The notes beneath the pieces were generated by a model that saw only the letters and a list, made by a program, of their open reading frames with translations, was not told where the DNA came from and ran no database searches. From contig NZ_JAIUIE010000007.1 of the NCBI RefSeq assembly GCF_020165495.1, positions 1 through 64,000 on the forward strand: DNA of 64,000 nt. The letters are read 5' to 3'. Shown in pieces: positions 52,666-61,106 of this stretch (position 1 is its first letter; each line of letters opens with the position of its first letter). Source of the stretch: Mesorhizobium sp. BR1-1-16 (GTDB lineage: Bacteria; Pseudomonadota; Alphaproteobacteria; Rhizobiales; Kaistiaceae). The translations under genes and the position numbers were made by a program.

Positions 52666-52687
52666 GGCGCGCCAGGGAGGGCGCGCC
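52666..52687 (+). other. Stem-loop of duplicated GGCGCGCC
   Basis: Two copies of the self-complementary octamer GGCGCGCC (52666-52673, 52680-52687) are separated by AGGGAG, forming an 8-bp GC stem in the 74-bp gap before the second binding-protein gene. No T-run follows. Confidence 0.5.
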
Positions 52688-52728
52688 GCTACCACAAGAA
52701 ACAATCCATCCAGAAGGAGGAGTCTCGG

Positions 52729-54036
52729 ATGACCTATTACAATCGCATCGTCAAATCGGGCCTGAACATCAATCGTCGAAGCCTGATGAAGGGCCTCGCG
52801 GCCAGCGCCGCGGCCAGTTCCCTCGCGCTGCCCGGCTATGCCCGCGCGGAGACGGCCGGCAAGATCAAGGTCGGCTATATCAGCCCGACCACGGGCCCGC
52901 TGGCGCTGTTCGGCGAGACCGACGGCTACACGCTGCAGAAGATCCGCGCGGCGCTTGGCGGCCAGCTGCAGTCGTCGAATGGCAAGACCTACGAAATCGA
53001 GATCCTCGATCGCGACAGCCAGTCGAACCCGAACAAGTCGTCGGAAATCGCCGGCAATCTCATCCTCAATGACGAGATCCACCTGCTCTTGCCGGCCTCG
53101 ACCACCGACACGATCCTGCCGGCGGCCGAACAGGCCGAACTCTACGAGACGCCGTGCCTCTCGTCCGGCGCGCCGTGGCAGGCAGTTGTATTCCCGCGCG
53201 GCGGCGGCAAGCAGACCTTCGAGTGGACCTACCACTTCTTCTGGGGCCTCGACGAAGCGCTGAACACGTTTGTCGGTCTCTGGAACGGCCTGGAGACCAA
53301 CAAGAAGGTCGGCATGCTGTTCCCGCAGAACATCGACGGCGAAACATGGGGCAATGACGAATACGGCCTGCCTGTCCCGACCAAGAAGGCGGGCTACGAG
53401 GTGTTCGTCCCGGGCTATTTCCAGCCGCGCACCAATGATTTCTCGGCCCAGATTGCCGAATTCAAGAAGAACAACTGCGAGATCATTGGCGGTATCACCT
53501 ATCCCGACGATCTGAAGACCTTCGTTACCCAGTGCAACCAGCAGGGCTTCAAGCCCAAGGCGATCACTGTGGCGGCCGCTCTGCTGTTCCCCAGCGGTGT
53601 CGAAGCCATGGGTCCGCTCGGCAATGGCATGTCGTCGGAAGTCTGGTGGACGCCGGCCTTCCCGTTCAAGTCTTCGCTGACCGGCCAGGTCAGCAAGGAC
53701 ATCGCCGACCAGTGGGAAGCCGACACCAAGAAGCAGTGGACGCAGCCGCTTGGCTATTCACATGCGCTGCTCGAGGTCGCGATCGACATCCTGAAGCGCT
53801 CCTCGGATCCGCTGAGCCGCGAGGCCAATCGCGATGCGCTGGCCGCGACCGATCTGCAGTCGCTTGTCGGGCACATCAAGTTCGACGGCGCCGTTCACAA
53901 GAACATCTGCAAGACGCCGATCTTCGGCGGCCAGTGGGTGAAGGGCGAGAAGTGGCCGTATGACCTGAAGATCGTCGACAACTCCGTCAATCAGCTCTTC
54001 GCGCCGCAGCAGAAGATCGTGCCGATCGCCTGGTGA
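52729..54036 (+). CDS. Branched-chain-type ABC substrate-binding protein 2 (Tat signal)
   Basis: A 435-residue paralogue of the protein at 44466, with a Tat-type signal (NRRSLMKGLAASAAASSLALPG). Both share KIK-GYISP-TGPLA, DSQSNPN, YHFFWGL, NQQGFKPKA, SSEVWW, FKS-LTGQ, WTQPLGYSH and NICKTP...GGQW, marking one distinct subfamily. The ligand-pocket stretches differ, suggesting a different but related substrate. GGAGGAG precedes the ATG. It heads the second transporter set. Confidence 0.92.
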   Translation: MTYYNRIVKSGLNINRRSLMKGLAASAAASSLALPGYARAETAGKIKVGYISPTTGPLALFGETDGYTLQKIRAALGGQLQSSNGKTYEIEILDRDSQSNPNKSSEIAGNLILNDEIHLLLPASTTDTILPAAEQAELYETPCLSSGAPWQAVVFPRGGGKQTFEWTYHFFWGLDEALNTFVGLWNGLETNKKVGMLFPQNIDGETWGNDEYGLPVPTKKAGYEVFVPGYFQPRTNDFSAQIAEFKKNNCEIIGGITYPDDLKTFVTQCNQQGFKPKAITVAAALLFPSGVEAMGPLGNGMSSEVWWTPAFPFKSSLTGQVSKDIADQWEADTKKQWTQPLGYSHALLEVAIDILKRSSDPLSREANRDALAATDLQSLVGHIKFDGAVHKNICKTPIFGGQWVKGEKWPYDLKIVDNSVNQLFAPQQKIVPIAW

Positions 54037-54062
54037 TGTGAGTGCGGGACGCGGGGGAAGTG

Positions 54063-54791
54063 ATGGACAGGGAAATCCTGCTGAAAGCGCGCGGTGTGTC
54101 GAAGTCCTTCGGCGCCATCCGCGTCCTGCATGAAGTGAGCTTCGATGTCGCGCGGGGCGAGGTGCTTGGCATCCTCGGCCCGAACGGCGCCGGCAAGACG
54201 ACGCTGTTCAACATGATCAGCGGCGACATGAAGGTGTCGGGCGGCGAAATCCAGCTCGGCGGCACGATGCTTCGCGGCGAGCCGCCGTTTCGGCGCTGCC
54301 AGATGGGGATCGGGCGGACCTACCAGATCCCGAGACCCTATTCCGGCATGACCACCTTTGAAAACCTGCTGGTCGCCGCCGCGTTTGGCGGCGGCCGGTC
54401 CGAGAAGAGGAGTTACGCCTTCTGTGCTGAGGTGCTGCGCGATTGTGAGTTGATCGACAAGGCCAACGCCTCGGCGGGCGCGCTGACGCTGCTCGACCGG
54501 AAGCGCCTCGAACTCGCGCGCGCACTCGCCTCCGATCCAAAGCTGCTGCTCCTCGACGAGATCGCGGGTGGGCTGACCGATGATGAATCGAAGGCGCTGG
54601 TGGCGCTGGTCCGCCGCATTCGCGACCGCGGCGTCACCATCGTCTGGATCGAGCATGTGCTGCATGCGCTGCTCGCTGTGGCCGACCGGCTGATGGTGCT
54701 GAATTTCGGCGAGAAGATCGCGGAGGGGCTCCCGGCCGAAGTGATCGCGCTGCCCGAGGTTCGGCGCGTCTATATGGGGATCGAAGGATGA
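54063..54791 (+). CDS. ABC transporter ATP-binding protein, LivG-like (set 2)
   Basis: The 242-residue ATPase has Walker A GPNGAGKTTLFN, GIGRTYQIPRPYSGMTTFENLL, Walker B LLLLDEIAGGLTDDE and IEHVLHALLAV. As in set 1 the signature is LTLLDRKRLELARAL rather than LSGGQ, so this variant is a property of the subfamily. I choose the ATG at 54063 (GGGGGAAG upstream) over a GTG seven codons earlier. Confidence 0.92.
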   Translation: MDREILLKARGVSKSFGAIRVLHEVSFDVARGEVLGILGPNGAGKTTLFNMISGDMKVSGGEIQLGGTMLRGEPPFRRCQMGIGRTYQIPRPYSGMTTFENLLVAAAFGGGRSEKRSYAFCAEVLRDCELIDKANASAGALTLLDRKRLELARALASDPKLLLLDEIAGGLTDDESKALVALVRRIRDRGVTIVWIEHVLHALLAVADRLMVLNFGEKIAEGLPAEVIALPEVRRVYMGIEG

Positions 54792-55516
54792 CCGCCGTTC
54801 TCTCCACCCATGGGCTGATCGCGCGCTATGGGGATTTCCAGGCGCTTTACGGTGTCGATACCGAGCTGAATGCCGGCGAAGCCGTGGCCCTGATTGGCGC
54901 GAACGGGGCAGGGAAGTCGACCTTCCTGCGTTCGATCATGGGCTTGCTGCCCGTCAGCCGCGACATGGTCCGTCTCGATGGCGAGCCGGTGGGCGGAACG
55001 CCGACCGACCGCATGGTGCAGAAGGGCATTGCTATCGTCCCGGAGGGGCGCCGCCTCTTCACCGGCATGTCGGTCGAGGACAATCTTCGCGTTGCCATCG
55101 ACCAGGCGACACGGGTCGGGGCCAAGGGCGGCTGGACGCTCGGACGGCTGCATCAGCTCTTCCCGATCCTCAAGGAGAAGGCGCGCACGCCGGTGCAGAG
55201 CCTATCCGGCGGCCAACAGCAGATGGTCTCGATCGGCCGCGCGCTGCTCTGCCAGCCGAGGGTGCTGCTCTGCGACGAGATCAGTCTCGGCCTCGCGCCG
55301 AAAGTGATCCGCGAAATCTATGCCGCGCTCCCCGAGATCCGCGCAGCCGGCACCGCGATGATCGTCGTCGAGCAGGATGTCGGTCTCGCGCAATCCGCGA
55401 CCGACCGCCTCTACTGCATGCTCGAGGGGCGCGTGACCCTCACAGGACGATCCGCCGAAGTCACGCGCGAACAGATCGGCGAAGCGTATTTTGGAGCGGG
55501 CCATGCAGTGGTTTGA
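54788..55516 (+). CDS. ABC transporter ATP-binding protein, LivF-like (set 2)
   Basis: A 242-residue ATPase with GANGAGKSTFLRSIMGLL, IVPEGRRLFTGMSVEDNLRV, the intact signature LSGGQQQMVSIGRALL and LLCDEISLGLAPKVI. It pairs with the LivG-like ATPase of set 2, whose stop it overlaps by 4 nt; its own 3' end overlaps the permease gene by 14 nt. Confidence 0.93.
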   Translation: MTAVLSTHGLIARYGDFQALYGVDTELNAGEAVALIGANGAGKSTFLRSIMGLLPVSRDMVRLDGEPVGGTPTDRMVQKGIAIVPEGRRLFTGMSVEDNLRVAIDQATRVGAKGGWTLGRLHQLFPILKEKARTPVQSLSGGQQQMVSIGRALLCQPRVLLCDEISLGLAPKVIREIYAALPEIRAAGTAMIVVEQDVGLAQSATDRLYCMLEGRVTLTGRSAEVTREQIGEAYFGAGHAVV

Positions 55517-56360
55517 CGCATTGGTGCAGGGCATCCTGCTGGGCGGCATGTATGCCCAATATGCGCTCGGCATGGCGCTGATGTTCGGCGTCATGCGGAT
55601 CGTCAATATCAGCCATGGCGATCTGGTGATCCTGCTGTCGCTGGTCGGCATATCGATGGCGTCCGCCTGGGGATGGGGACCGCTGCCCGTTCTCATCGCC
55701 CTGGTCCCGCTCGCCGTCCTGATGGGATGGGTTTTGCAGAAGACGGTGCTGAACAAGGTGGTCGGCAGCGACCCGCTGCCTTCGCTGATCGCGACATTCG
55801 GCCTCTCTGTGGCGCTGCAGAACCTGATGCTCCAGATCTGGTCGGCGAACAGTCGTTCGCTCCCGGGCGGCGGCATCGAGAGCCAGTCGATCGAGATCGG
55901 CGGCATCTATATCGGCCTCCTGCCGGTGATCGTGCTCATCGTAGCGACAGCGCTCACCTGGGGCCTCGACATCATGCTGAAGCGAACCCGTTTCGGCCGT
56001 GCGCTGCGCGCCGCTTCCGCCGATGTCGAGGCGGCAGCGATGACCGGCATCAATCCGCGAGCCATCTACGCGCTCGCAACCGCCGTCGCGGTCGGCATCC
56101 TCGGCTTCGCCGCCGTGTTCCAGGCGCTGCGGTCGACCGTCGCGCCAGCGGATGGCCCGGCGCAGCTGATCTACGCGTTCGAGGCGGTGATCATCGGCGG
56201 CATGGGCTCCGTGTGGGGTGCCTTCATTGGCTCGATGGTGCTCGGCATCTCGCAAGGCATCGGCTTTCGCATCGATCCCGGCTTTGGCGTCCTCGCCGGC
56301 CATATCGTCTTCCTGATCGTGCTGGCGACCCGCCCGCAGGGCCTGTTCGGAAGGGCATGA
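55503..56360 (+). CDS. ABC transporter permease, LivH-like (set 2)
   Basis: The 285-residue permease has DALVQGILLGGMYAQYALGMALMFGVMRIVNISHGD, LIATFGLSVALQNLMLQIW, GRALRAASADVEAAAMTGINPRAIYA and AVIIGGMGSVWGAFIGS, with about eight helices. I use the ATG at 55503 (MQWFDALVQG), inside the end of the ATPase gene; a near-cognate start four codons earlier is possible. Its stop overlaps the LivM-like start (ATGA). Confidence 0.91.
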   Translation: MQWFDALVQGILLGGMYAQYALGMALMFGVMRIVNISHGDLVILLSLVGISMASAWGWGPLPVLIALVPLAVLMGWVLQKTVLNKVVGSDPLPSLIATFGLSVALQNLMLQIWSANSRSLPGGGIESQSIEIGGIYIGLLPVIVLIVATALTWGLDIMLKRTRFGRALRAASADVEAAAMTGINPRAIYALATAVAVGILGFAAVFQALRSTVAPADGPAQLIYAFEAVIIGGMGSVWGAFIGSMVLGISQGIGFRIDPGFGVLAGHIVFLIVLATRPQGLFGRA

Positions 56361-57388
56361 CCATGACCGCAATCCCCTATGCCGACACCGAGGCGCCGGA
56401 CGTGCTGGTCGAGCGGCAATCGCGCTCGGGCCGCGTCGCCATGACGCTTGCGGTACTTGGACTGATCGGCCTCGCCGTCATGCCGTGGTGGGCATCGACC
56501 GGCACGATCCGCTCGGTGCTTGAGCTCTGCTGCTACATCGCGGTCGCGCAGATGTGGAACCTGCTTGCCGGCTATGCGGGCCTCGTCTCGGTCGGCCAGC
56601 AGGCCTTCATGGGCGCGGCCGGCTATGCGCTGTTCGTTCTGGCGCAGACCTACGGCATCAACCCGTTCGTGGCGATTTTCCTGTCGCTCCTGGTGCCGGC
56701 AGTGCTCGCCGTCCCGATCTACTTCCTGCTGCACCGCCTCGACGGTCCTTACTTTTCGATCGGAACCTGGGTGGTCGCGGAGGTCTTCCGCCTGACCGCG
56801 TCCAACATGCCGATCGTCAATTCGGGTGCTGGTATGTCGCTACGCGTGATGAAGGATTTCTCGTCCTTCGAGCGCAACGTCGCCATGTCGCTGCTCTGCG
56901 CCTTCATGCTGCTTGTGACGCTCGGCGGCAGCTATTGGCTGCTGCGCTCGCGCTTCGGCTTGGCGCTGATCGCGATGCGCGACAATCCGATCGCGGCGGC
57001 CAGCCAGGGCGTCAATGTCGCCAAGCTGCGCTTCCTCATCTATGTCGCCGCCGCCGTCGGCTGCGGTCTCGCCGGCTCGATCTACTTCATGGCGCAACTG
57101 CGCATCACCCCAGGCTCGGCCTTCGATCCGATGTGGGCGAATGTCGCGATCTTCATCGTCATGATCGGCGGCATCGGCTCGATCGAGGGCGTGCTGATCG
57201 GCTCGCTGATCTATTTCATCGCCGATCGCTGGTTCGGAGAATATGGCGCGACCTACTTCGTCGTGCTCGGTCTGATGACGCTGCTGGTGGCGCTCTATGC
57301 GCGAACCGGCATCTGGGGCCTCGTCTCGAAGCGATGGGACGCCCCGTGGTTCCCGATCCGCCGCAAGCTCGTCCATCGGAAACTCTGA
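56357..57388 (+). CDS. ABC transporter permease, LivM-like (set 2)
   Basis: A 343-residue permease with VAQMWNLLAGYAGLVSVGQQAFMGAAGY, LDGPYFSIGTWVVAEVFRL, LALIAMRDNPIAAASQGVNVAKLR and IGGIGSIEGVLIGS. About ten helices follow a roughly 28-residue cytoplasmic N-terminus. Two ATGs lie two codons apart; the first overlaps the LivH-like stop. It completes the second importer, 14 nt before the alcohol dehydrogenase. Confidence 0.91.
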   Translation: MTMTAIPYADTEAPDVLVERQSRSGRVAMTLAVLGLIGLAVMPWWASTGTIRSVLELCCYIAVAQMWNLLAGYAGLVSVGQQAFMGAAGYALFVLAQTYGINPFVAIFLSLLVPAVLAVPIYFLLHRLDGPYFSIGTWVVAEVFRLTASNMPIVNSGAGMSLRVMKDFSSFERNVAMSLLCAFMLLVTLGGSYWLLRSRFGLALIAMRDNPIAAASQGVNVAKLRFLIYVAAAVGCGLAGSIYFMAQLRITPGSAFDPMWANVAIFIVMIGGIGSIEGVLIGSLIYFIADRWFGEYGATYFVVLGLMTLLVALYARTGIWGLVSKRWDAPWFPIRRKLVHRKL

Positions 57389-57402
57389 GGGAGAAGGGCA
57401 CC

Positions 57403-58419
57403 ATGAAAGCGGCCATTTTCGAGGCAGTCGGCGCTCCGCTCAGGATCGGTACCGTCGCTGATCCAACGCCGGCACCGGACGAGGTTGTCATCCGCGTCGC
57501 CGCCTGCGGCATCTGCGGCAGCGATCTGCACATCACCGAAGACCCGATGCCGTTCGGCGTCGGAGCCGGCTTCGTGCTCGGTCACGAATTCGCGGGCACC
57601 ATCGTCGCGCTCGGCGCCGAGGTGACCGACTTTGCGATCGGCGACCGCGTTGCGGTGGTTCCGATGCGCGGTTGCGGCCATTGCGAGGCCTGCCGACGCG
57701 GCGATCCCGGACGCTGCGCCGAGATGTCCCTGATCGGCGGCGGCTATGCGGAATTCGTCGCCGTCGCAGCACGCCAATGTCACATCCTGCCCGACGACGT
57801 GGCGCTGGAGGATGGGGCGCTCGCCGAGCCGCTGTCGGTGGCGCTTCATTGCATCGTCCGCTCGGGCATGAAGCCCGGCGACCGCGTCGCCATTCTTGGC
57901 GCCGGGCCGATCGGGCTGCTCGTCGCCTTCTGGGCGCGGCGCATGGGGGCATCGCGCATCGTGGTCGCCGACATCCACGCACATCAGCGGGAGCGCGCTC
58001 TGGCGCTCGGCGCCACCGGCTTCGCGCTCTCGGGGAGCAATCTCACCGAAAACCTCGCGGAACTCTGCGAGGGCGCACCGGACATCGTCTTCGAATGCGT
58101 CGGCAAGCGCGGCCTGCTCGCGGCGGCGGTCGATGCCGTGCGCCTGCAGGGCACGGTCGTCGGCGTCGGGCTCTGCATCGGCGGCGACGAATGGGATCCG
58201 TTCGTGGCGCTCAGCAAGGAAGTGAGCCTGCTGTTCTCCGTCTTCTTCCATCAGCGCAACGAATTCGGCGTCGCGCTCGATGCGCTGCGCGGCGGCCCGT
58301 TCGCGCCGCAGGCGCTCATCACGGATCGCATCGACCTGTCGCCCGTCCCGCAGATTTTCGAGAGCCTTCGCCGCCGCACCACGCAATGCAAGGTGCTGAT
58401 CCAGCCAGAACTCGCTTGA
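57403..58419 (+). CDS. Zinc-dependent medium-chain alcohol dehydrogenase
   Basis: The 338-residue MDR enzyme has catalytic-zinc residues C35 (ACGICGSDLH) and H61-E62 (LGHEFAG), all four structural-zinc cysteines (C91, C94, C97, C105 in GCGHCEACRRGDPGRC), and the cofactor motif LGAGPIGLLVAFWARRMGA followed by ADIHAHQR, suggesting NAD(H). It resembles sorbitol/threonine-dehydrogenase-like enzymes. It probably oxidises an alcohol side chain of the substrate, or an intermediate; the context gives no more. Confidence 0.9.
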   Translation: MKAAIFEAVGAPLRIGTVADPTPAPDEVVIRVAACGICGSDLHITEDPMPFGVGAGFVLGHEFAGTIVALGAEVTDFAIGDRVAVVPMRGCGHCEACRRGDPGRCAEMSLIGGGYAEFVAVAARQCHILPDDVALEDGALAEPLSVALHCIVRSGMKPGDRVAILGAGPIGLLVAFWARRMGASRIVVADIHAHQRERALALGATGFALSGSNLTENLAELCEGAPDIVFECVGKRGLLAAAVDAVRLQGTVVGVGLCIGGDEWDPFVALSKEVSLLFSVFFHQRNEFGVALDALRGGPFAPQALITDRIDLSPVPQIFESLRRRTTQCKVLIQPELA

Positions 58420-58425
58420 GGAGCA

Positions 58426-59220
58426 ATGAAGATGACCGTGTCGTTCGAGACGCTGGAATATGATGTCGGCGGCGTGAAGACCGTGGTGAAGGCTGTCGGC
58501 AAGGGCAAGCCCGTGCTCTTCCTCCATGGTGCCTCGACGCTGGAAGGCTTTGACTTCGCCGAAGGTCTTGCCGACCGTTTCCGCATTCTGGCGGCGAGCC
58601 ATCCAGGCTTCGGCCATTCCGGCGATGCGCCACACATTGCCGGGATGTCCGACATGGTGCTGCATTACCTCAACCTTCTCGACGCGATGGATCTCGGCGA
58701 AAAGCCGCATCTCCTCGGCTTCTCCATGGGCGGATGGATGGCGATCGAGCTGGCGGCTATAGCCCGCGAGCGCTTCGACAAGGTGGTGCTCGTCGCACCG
58801 GCCGGCCTCAATGATCCCGCCCATCCGGCCACCAACCTCGGAGCTGTCGCCCCGCAGGAACTGCCAGCCTATCTGGCGCATGACGTTTCGGCAGCGCTTC
58901 GCTATTTCCCCGATGGGACTGACGCAGCTTTCGCGGAAGCCTTCGGCGCCGACCGCGCGCGCGAAGGGGCGACGCTCGGCCGTCTGCTGACACCCTTCGG
59001 CATGGGCCATCCGAACCTTCGCCGCTTCCTTGCGCGCATCACCAATCCCGCCCTGGTCGTCTGGGGCACTGAGGACCGCCTGTTGCCGGCGAGCCAGGCG
59101 CCGCTCTTCGTCGAGGCCCTGCCCGACGCAAGGCTGCTGCTGGTCGAGGATGCCGGCCATTTCGTCATGCAGGAAAAGCCCGAAACGCTGAACAGGATCG
59201 GCGATTTCCTCGCCGGCTGA
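58426..59220 (+). CDS. Alpha/beta-fold hydrolase (C-C hydrolase/esterase-like)
   Basis: The 264-residue hydrolase has S100 in LGFSMGGW, Asp in WGTEDRLLP and His in EDAGHFVMQEKPE, with oxyanion region FLHGAS. Its overall pattern is that of MhpC/BphD-like C-C bond hydrolases and simple esterases; these cannot be separated by eye. It might split an acyl or ester group from the aromatic substrate. An ATG two codons downstream has better ribosome-site spacing (GAGGAG). Confidence 0.88.
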   Translation: MKMTVSFETLEYDVGGVKTVVKAVGKGKPVLFLHGASTLEGFDFAEGLADRFRILAASHPGFGHSGDAPHIAGMSDMVLHYLNLLDAMDLGEKPHLLGFSMGGWMAIELAAIARERFDKVVLVAPAGLNDPAHPATNLGAVAPQELPAYLAHDVSAALRYFPDGTDAAFAEAFGADRAREGATLGRLLTPFGMGHPNLRRFLARITNPALVVWGTEDRLLPASQAPLFVEALPDARLLLVEDAGHFVMQEKPETLNRIGDFLAG

Positions 59221-59245
59221 ACGTGATTCAAGGAGGAGAACCATC

Positions 59246-60466
59246 ATGAACAAGCCCATCAAGCACAGCTATTGGGGCAGCACGATCGACTATCGCGACA
59301 TGCTGAAGAAGATCGAGGAAATCGGCCCGATCCTCGAAGCTAATGCCGATGCCGACGAGAAGAACGGCGAGCTGACGGCTGAGAGCTTCGAGGCGCTGAA
59401 GCCGTTGCGCATGTCGCATGTGCTGGCGACCGAAGCGCTTGGCGGCGCGCAGTTGCCCCCCACGCAGGTCCTCGAACTGCTGCAGGCGATCACCTGGCAT
59501 TCGGGTTCGGCGGGTTGGGTTTCGATGGTGCATGCCTGCATCGGCGCCATGTCCGCCGCCTTCCTGCCGGACAGCGCCGTCGAACGGCTGTTCGGGCCGG
59601 GGACGGACAACCGTTTCTCGGGGCAGGGCGCGCCGCTCGGCATGCTGAAGAAGGTCGAGGGCGGCTACAGCCTGACCGGCAAATGGAGCTATGGCAGCGG
59701 GTTTAGCCATGCCACCTATTCACACAGCGCCGCCTTCGTCGATGACGGCACCGGCAAGCCGGCCAAGGACGAAAAGGGCAACGTCATCGTGATGTGCGCC
59801 CACGCGCCCATTCCCGAGCACAAGCAGCTCGGCAATTGGGACGTGCTCGGCCTTGGCGGCACCGGCAGCATTGACTATGCGGCCGAGAATGTCTTCATCC
59901 CCGACGATCTCGTGTTCCCGATCCTGACCGCGCCGCCGCAGCGGCTGAAGGAACTGTTCAGCCTCGGCGTCGTGGGCCTCGCCGCCATCGGCCATACCGG
60001 CTGGGCGCTCGGCACCGCGCGGCGCATGCTGGACGAGATTGCCAAATTCGCGCGCTCCAAATCCGGCCGCGCCGGCCTGATCGGCGAGAGCGAGAAGTTC
60101 TGGTATGATTATGGTCGCGCCGAAGCTCGCTACCGCGCCGCCCGCGCCTTCGTGTTCGAGACATGGAGCGACATCGAAGCGACCGTCGAGGCCGGGAACA
60201 GCGTTTCGACGCGGCAGATCAGCCTCGTCCATCTGGCAAAGTCAGAAATCCACGAGGCGGGCGTCGAGATCTGCAACTTCGCCTATCGTGCCGGCGGCGG
60301 CGCCTCGCTTCGCGCCGGGGTGATCCAGCGCACCTTCCGCGAGATGATGGTGGCGGCCAACCACTTCACCATCGCGCCGTCGATCGTCACCTCGGCCGGC
60401 CGCGATCTTGGCGGCCTGTGGGGCGGGCGCGTGTGGCAGTTCTACGACCTGATCGAAAAGAAGTAG
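59246..60466 (+). CDS. Two-component flavin monooxygenase, oxygenase subunit (acyl-CoA-dehydrogenase fold)
   Basis: The 406-residue protein belongs to the group D flavin monooxygenases (HsaA, HpaH-C2 and GraD type). EALGGAQLPPTQVLELLQAITWHSGSAGWV, a beta domain with GGYSLTGKWSYGSGFSHATY, and a helical C-terminus with FAYRAGGGASLRAGVIQRTFREMMVAANHFTIAPSI are typical; it lacks the catalytic base context of true acyl-CoA dehydrogenases. It takes reduced flavin from the reductase encoded next. GraD of Rhizobium hydroxylates resorcinol to hydroxyquinol, which would fit this cluster. Confidence 0.88.
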   Translation: MNKPIKHSYWGSTIDYRDMLKKIEEIGPILEANADADEKNGELTAESFEALKPLRMSHVLATEALGGAQLPPTQVLELLQAITWHSGSAGWVSMVHACIGAMSAAFLPDSAVERLFGPGTDNRFSGQGAPLGMLKKVEGGYSLTGKWSYGSGFSHATYSHSAAFVDDGTGKPAKDEKGNVIVMCAHAPIPEHKQLGNWDVLGLGGTGSIDYAAENVFIPDDLVFPILTAPPQRLKELFSLGVVGLAAIGHTGWALGTARRMLDEIAKFARSKSGRAGLIGESEKFWYDYGRAEARYRAARAFVFETWSDIEATVEAGNSVSTRQISLVHLAKSEIHEAGVEICNFAYRAGGGASLRAGVIQRTFREMMVAANHFTIAPSIVTSAGRDLGGLWGGRVWQFYDLIEKK

Positions 60467-60474
60467 TCTTGAAG

Positions 60475-60503
60475 GGGCCGGGCGCGACGGTCCGGCCCTT
60501 TTT
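60475..60503 (+). terminator. Intrinsic terminator/attenuator between oxygenase and reductase genes
   Basis: GGGCCGG (60475-60481) pairs perfectly with CCGGCCC (60492-60498) around a 10-nt loop and is followed at once by TTTTT. It lies 8 nt after the oxygenase stop and 19 nt before the reductase ATG, so it either ends the operon or sets a low reductase level. Confidence 0.85.
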
Positions 60504-60522
60504 CGCCGTAGAAGGTAGATCG

Positions 60523-61071
60523 ATGAGCCATCCGAACCCGATGACAGCCGCCTTTCGCGAGGCCTTTCGCCGCCATCCGGCCGGCGTTGCCGTGATCACA
60601 GCCGATCCGGGCGACCGGCCGGTGGCGATGACCGTATCCTCGCTGATCTCGGTCAGCGCGGCGCCGCCGATCGTCGCCTTCTCGCTTTCGACGAAGTCCG
60701 CATCTTCAGAGCCTTTGTTAAGAGCGGAGACGATGGTGATCCATCTTTTGCGCTACACGGATATCGATCTCGCACAGCTCTGCGCGTCGAGCGGTGCCAA
60801 CCGCTTCGGGCCAGACGTCGCCTGGCAGCGGCTGCCCTCCGGCGAGCCGCGCTATACCAGCGTCGCGACCTGGTTCCGGGCCCGCCGCCTCGGCCTCTTG
60901 CCCATCGAGGGCGCGACTCTCGTCGCGGCGGAGTTGCTGGAAGGGGAGGCGCATCCGATGGAAGATCCACCGGAGGCGCACTCGCTGGTTTATCTCGACC
61001 GGCGCTGGCACCGCCTGCATAAGGAACTCGATGACGCGGTCAATCTCGTCGATTCCTCGCGGTTCATGTAA
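60523..61071 (+). CDS. Flavin reductase (two-component monooxygenase partner)
   Basis: A 182-residue protein of the flavin-reductase-like FMN-binding family: FREAFRRHPAGVAVITAD, RPVAMTVSSLISVSAAPPIVAFSL, and HSLVYLDRRWHRL near the end. It makes FADH2 or FMNH2 with NAD(P)H for the preceding oxygenase. It lies beyond a strong intrinsic terminator, with only 19 nt between the T-run and its ATG, so expression needs read-through or an internal promoter. Length is normal (160-185). Confidence 0.9.
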   Translation: MSHPNPMTAAFREAFRRHPAGVAVITADPGDRPVAMTVSSLISVSAAPPIVAFSLSTKSASSEPLLRAETMVIHLLRYTDIDLAQLCASSGANRFGPDVAWQRLPSGEPRYTSVATWFRARRLGLLPIEGATLVAAELLEGEAHPMEDPPEAHSLVYLDRRWHRLHKELDDAVNLVDSSRFM

Positions 61072-61106
61072 GCCGCCCTTTTCTCAACGCGACGACGGAC
61101 CACCGC

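Noticed and set aside
52666-52687. Duplicated GGCGCGCC as a recombination or insertion site
   Set aside because: There is no element boundary, target duplication or change in base composition around it; a stem-loop explains it better.
57295-59262. A 655-codon open frame on the minus strand
   Set aside because: Antisense to the alcohol dehydrogenase and hydrolase genes, both with intact active-site motifs.
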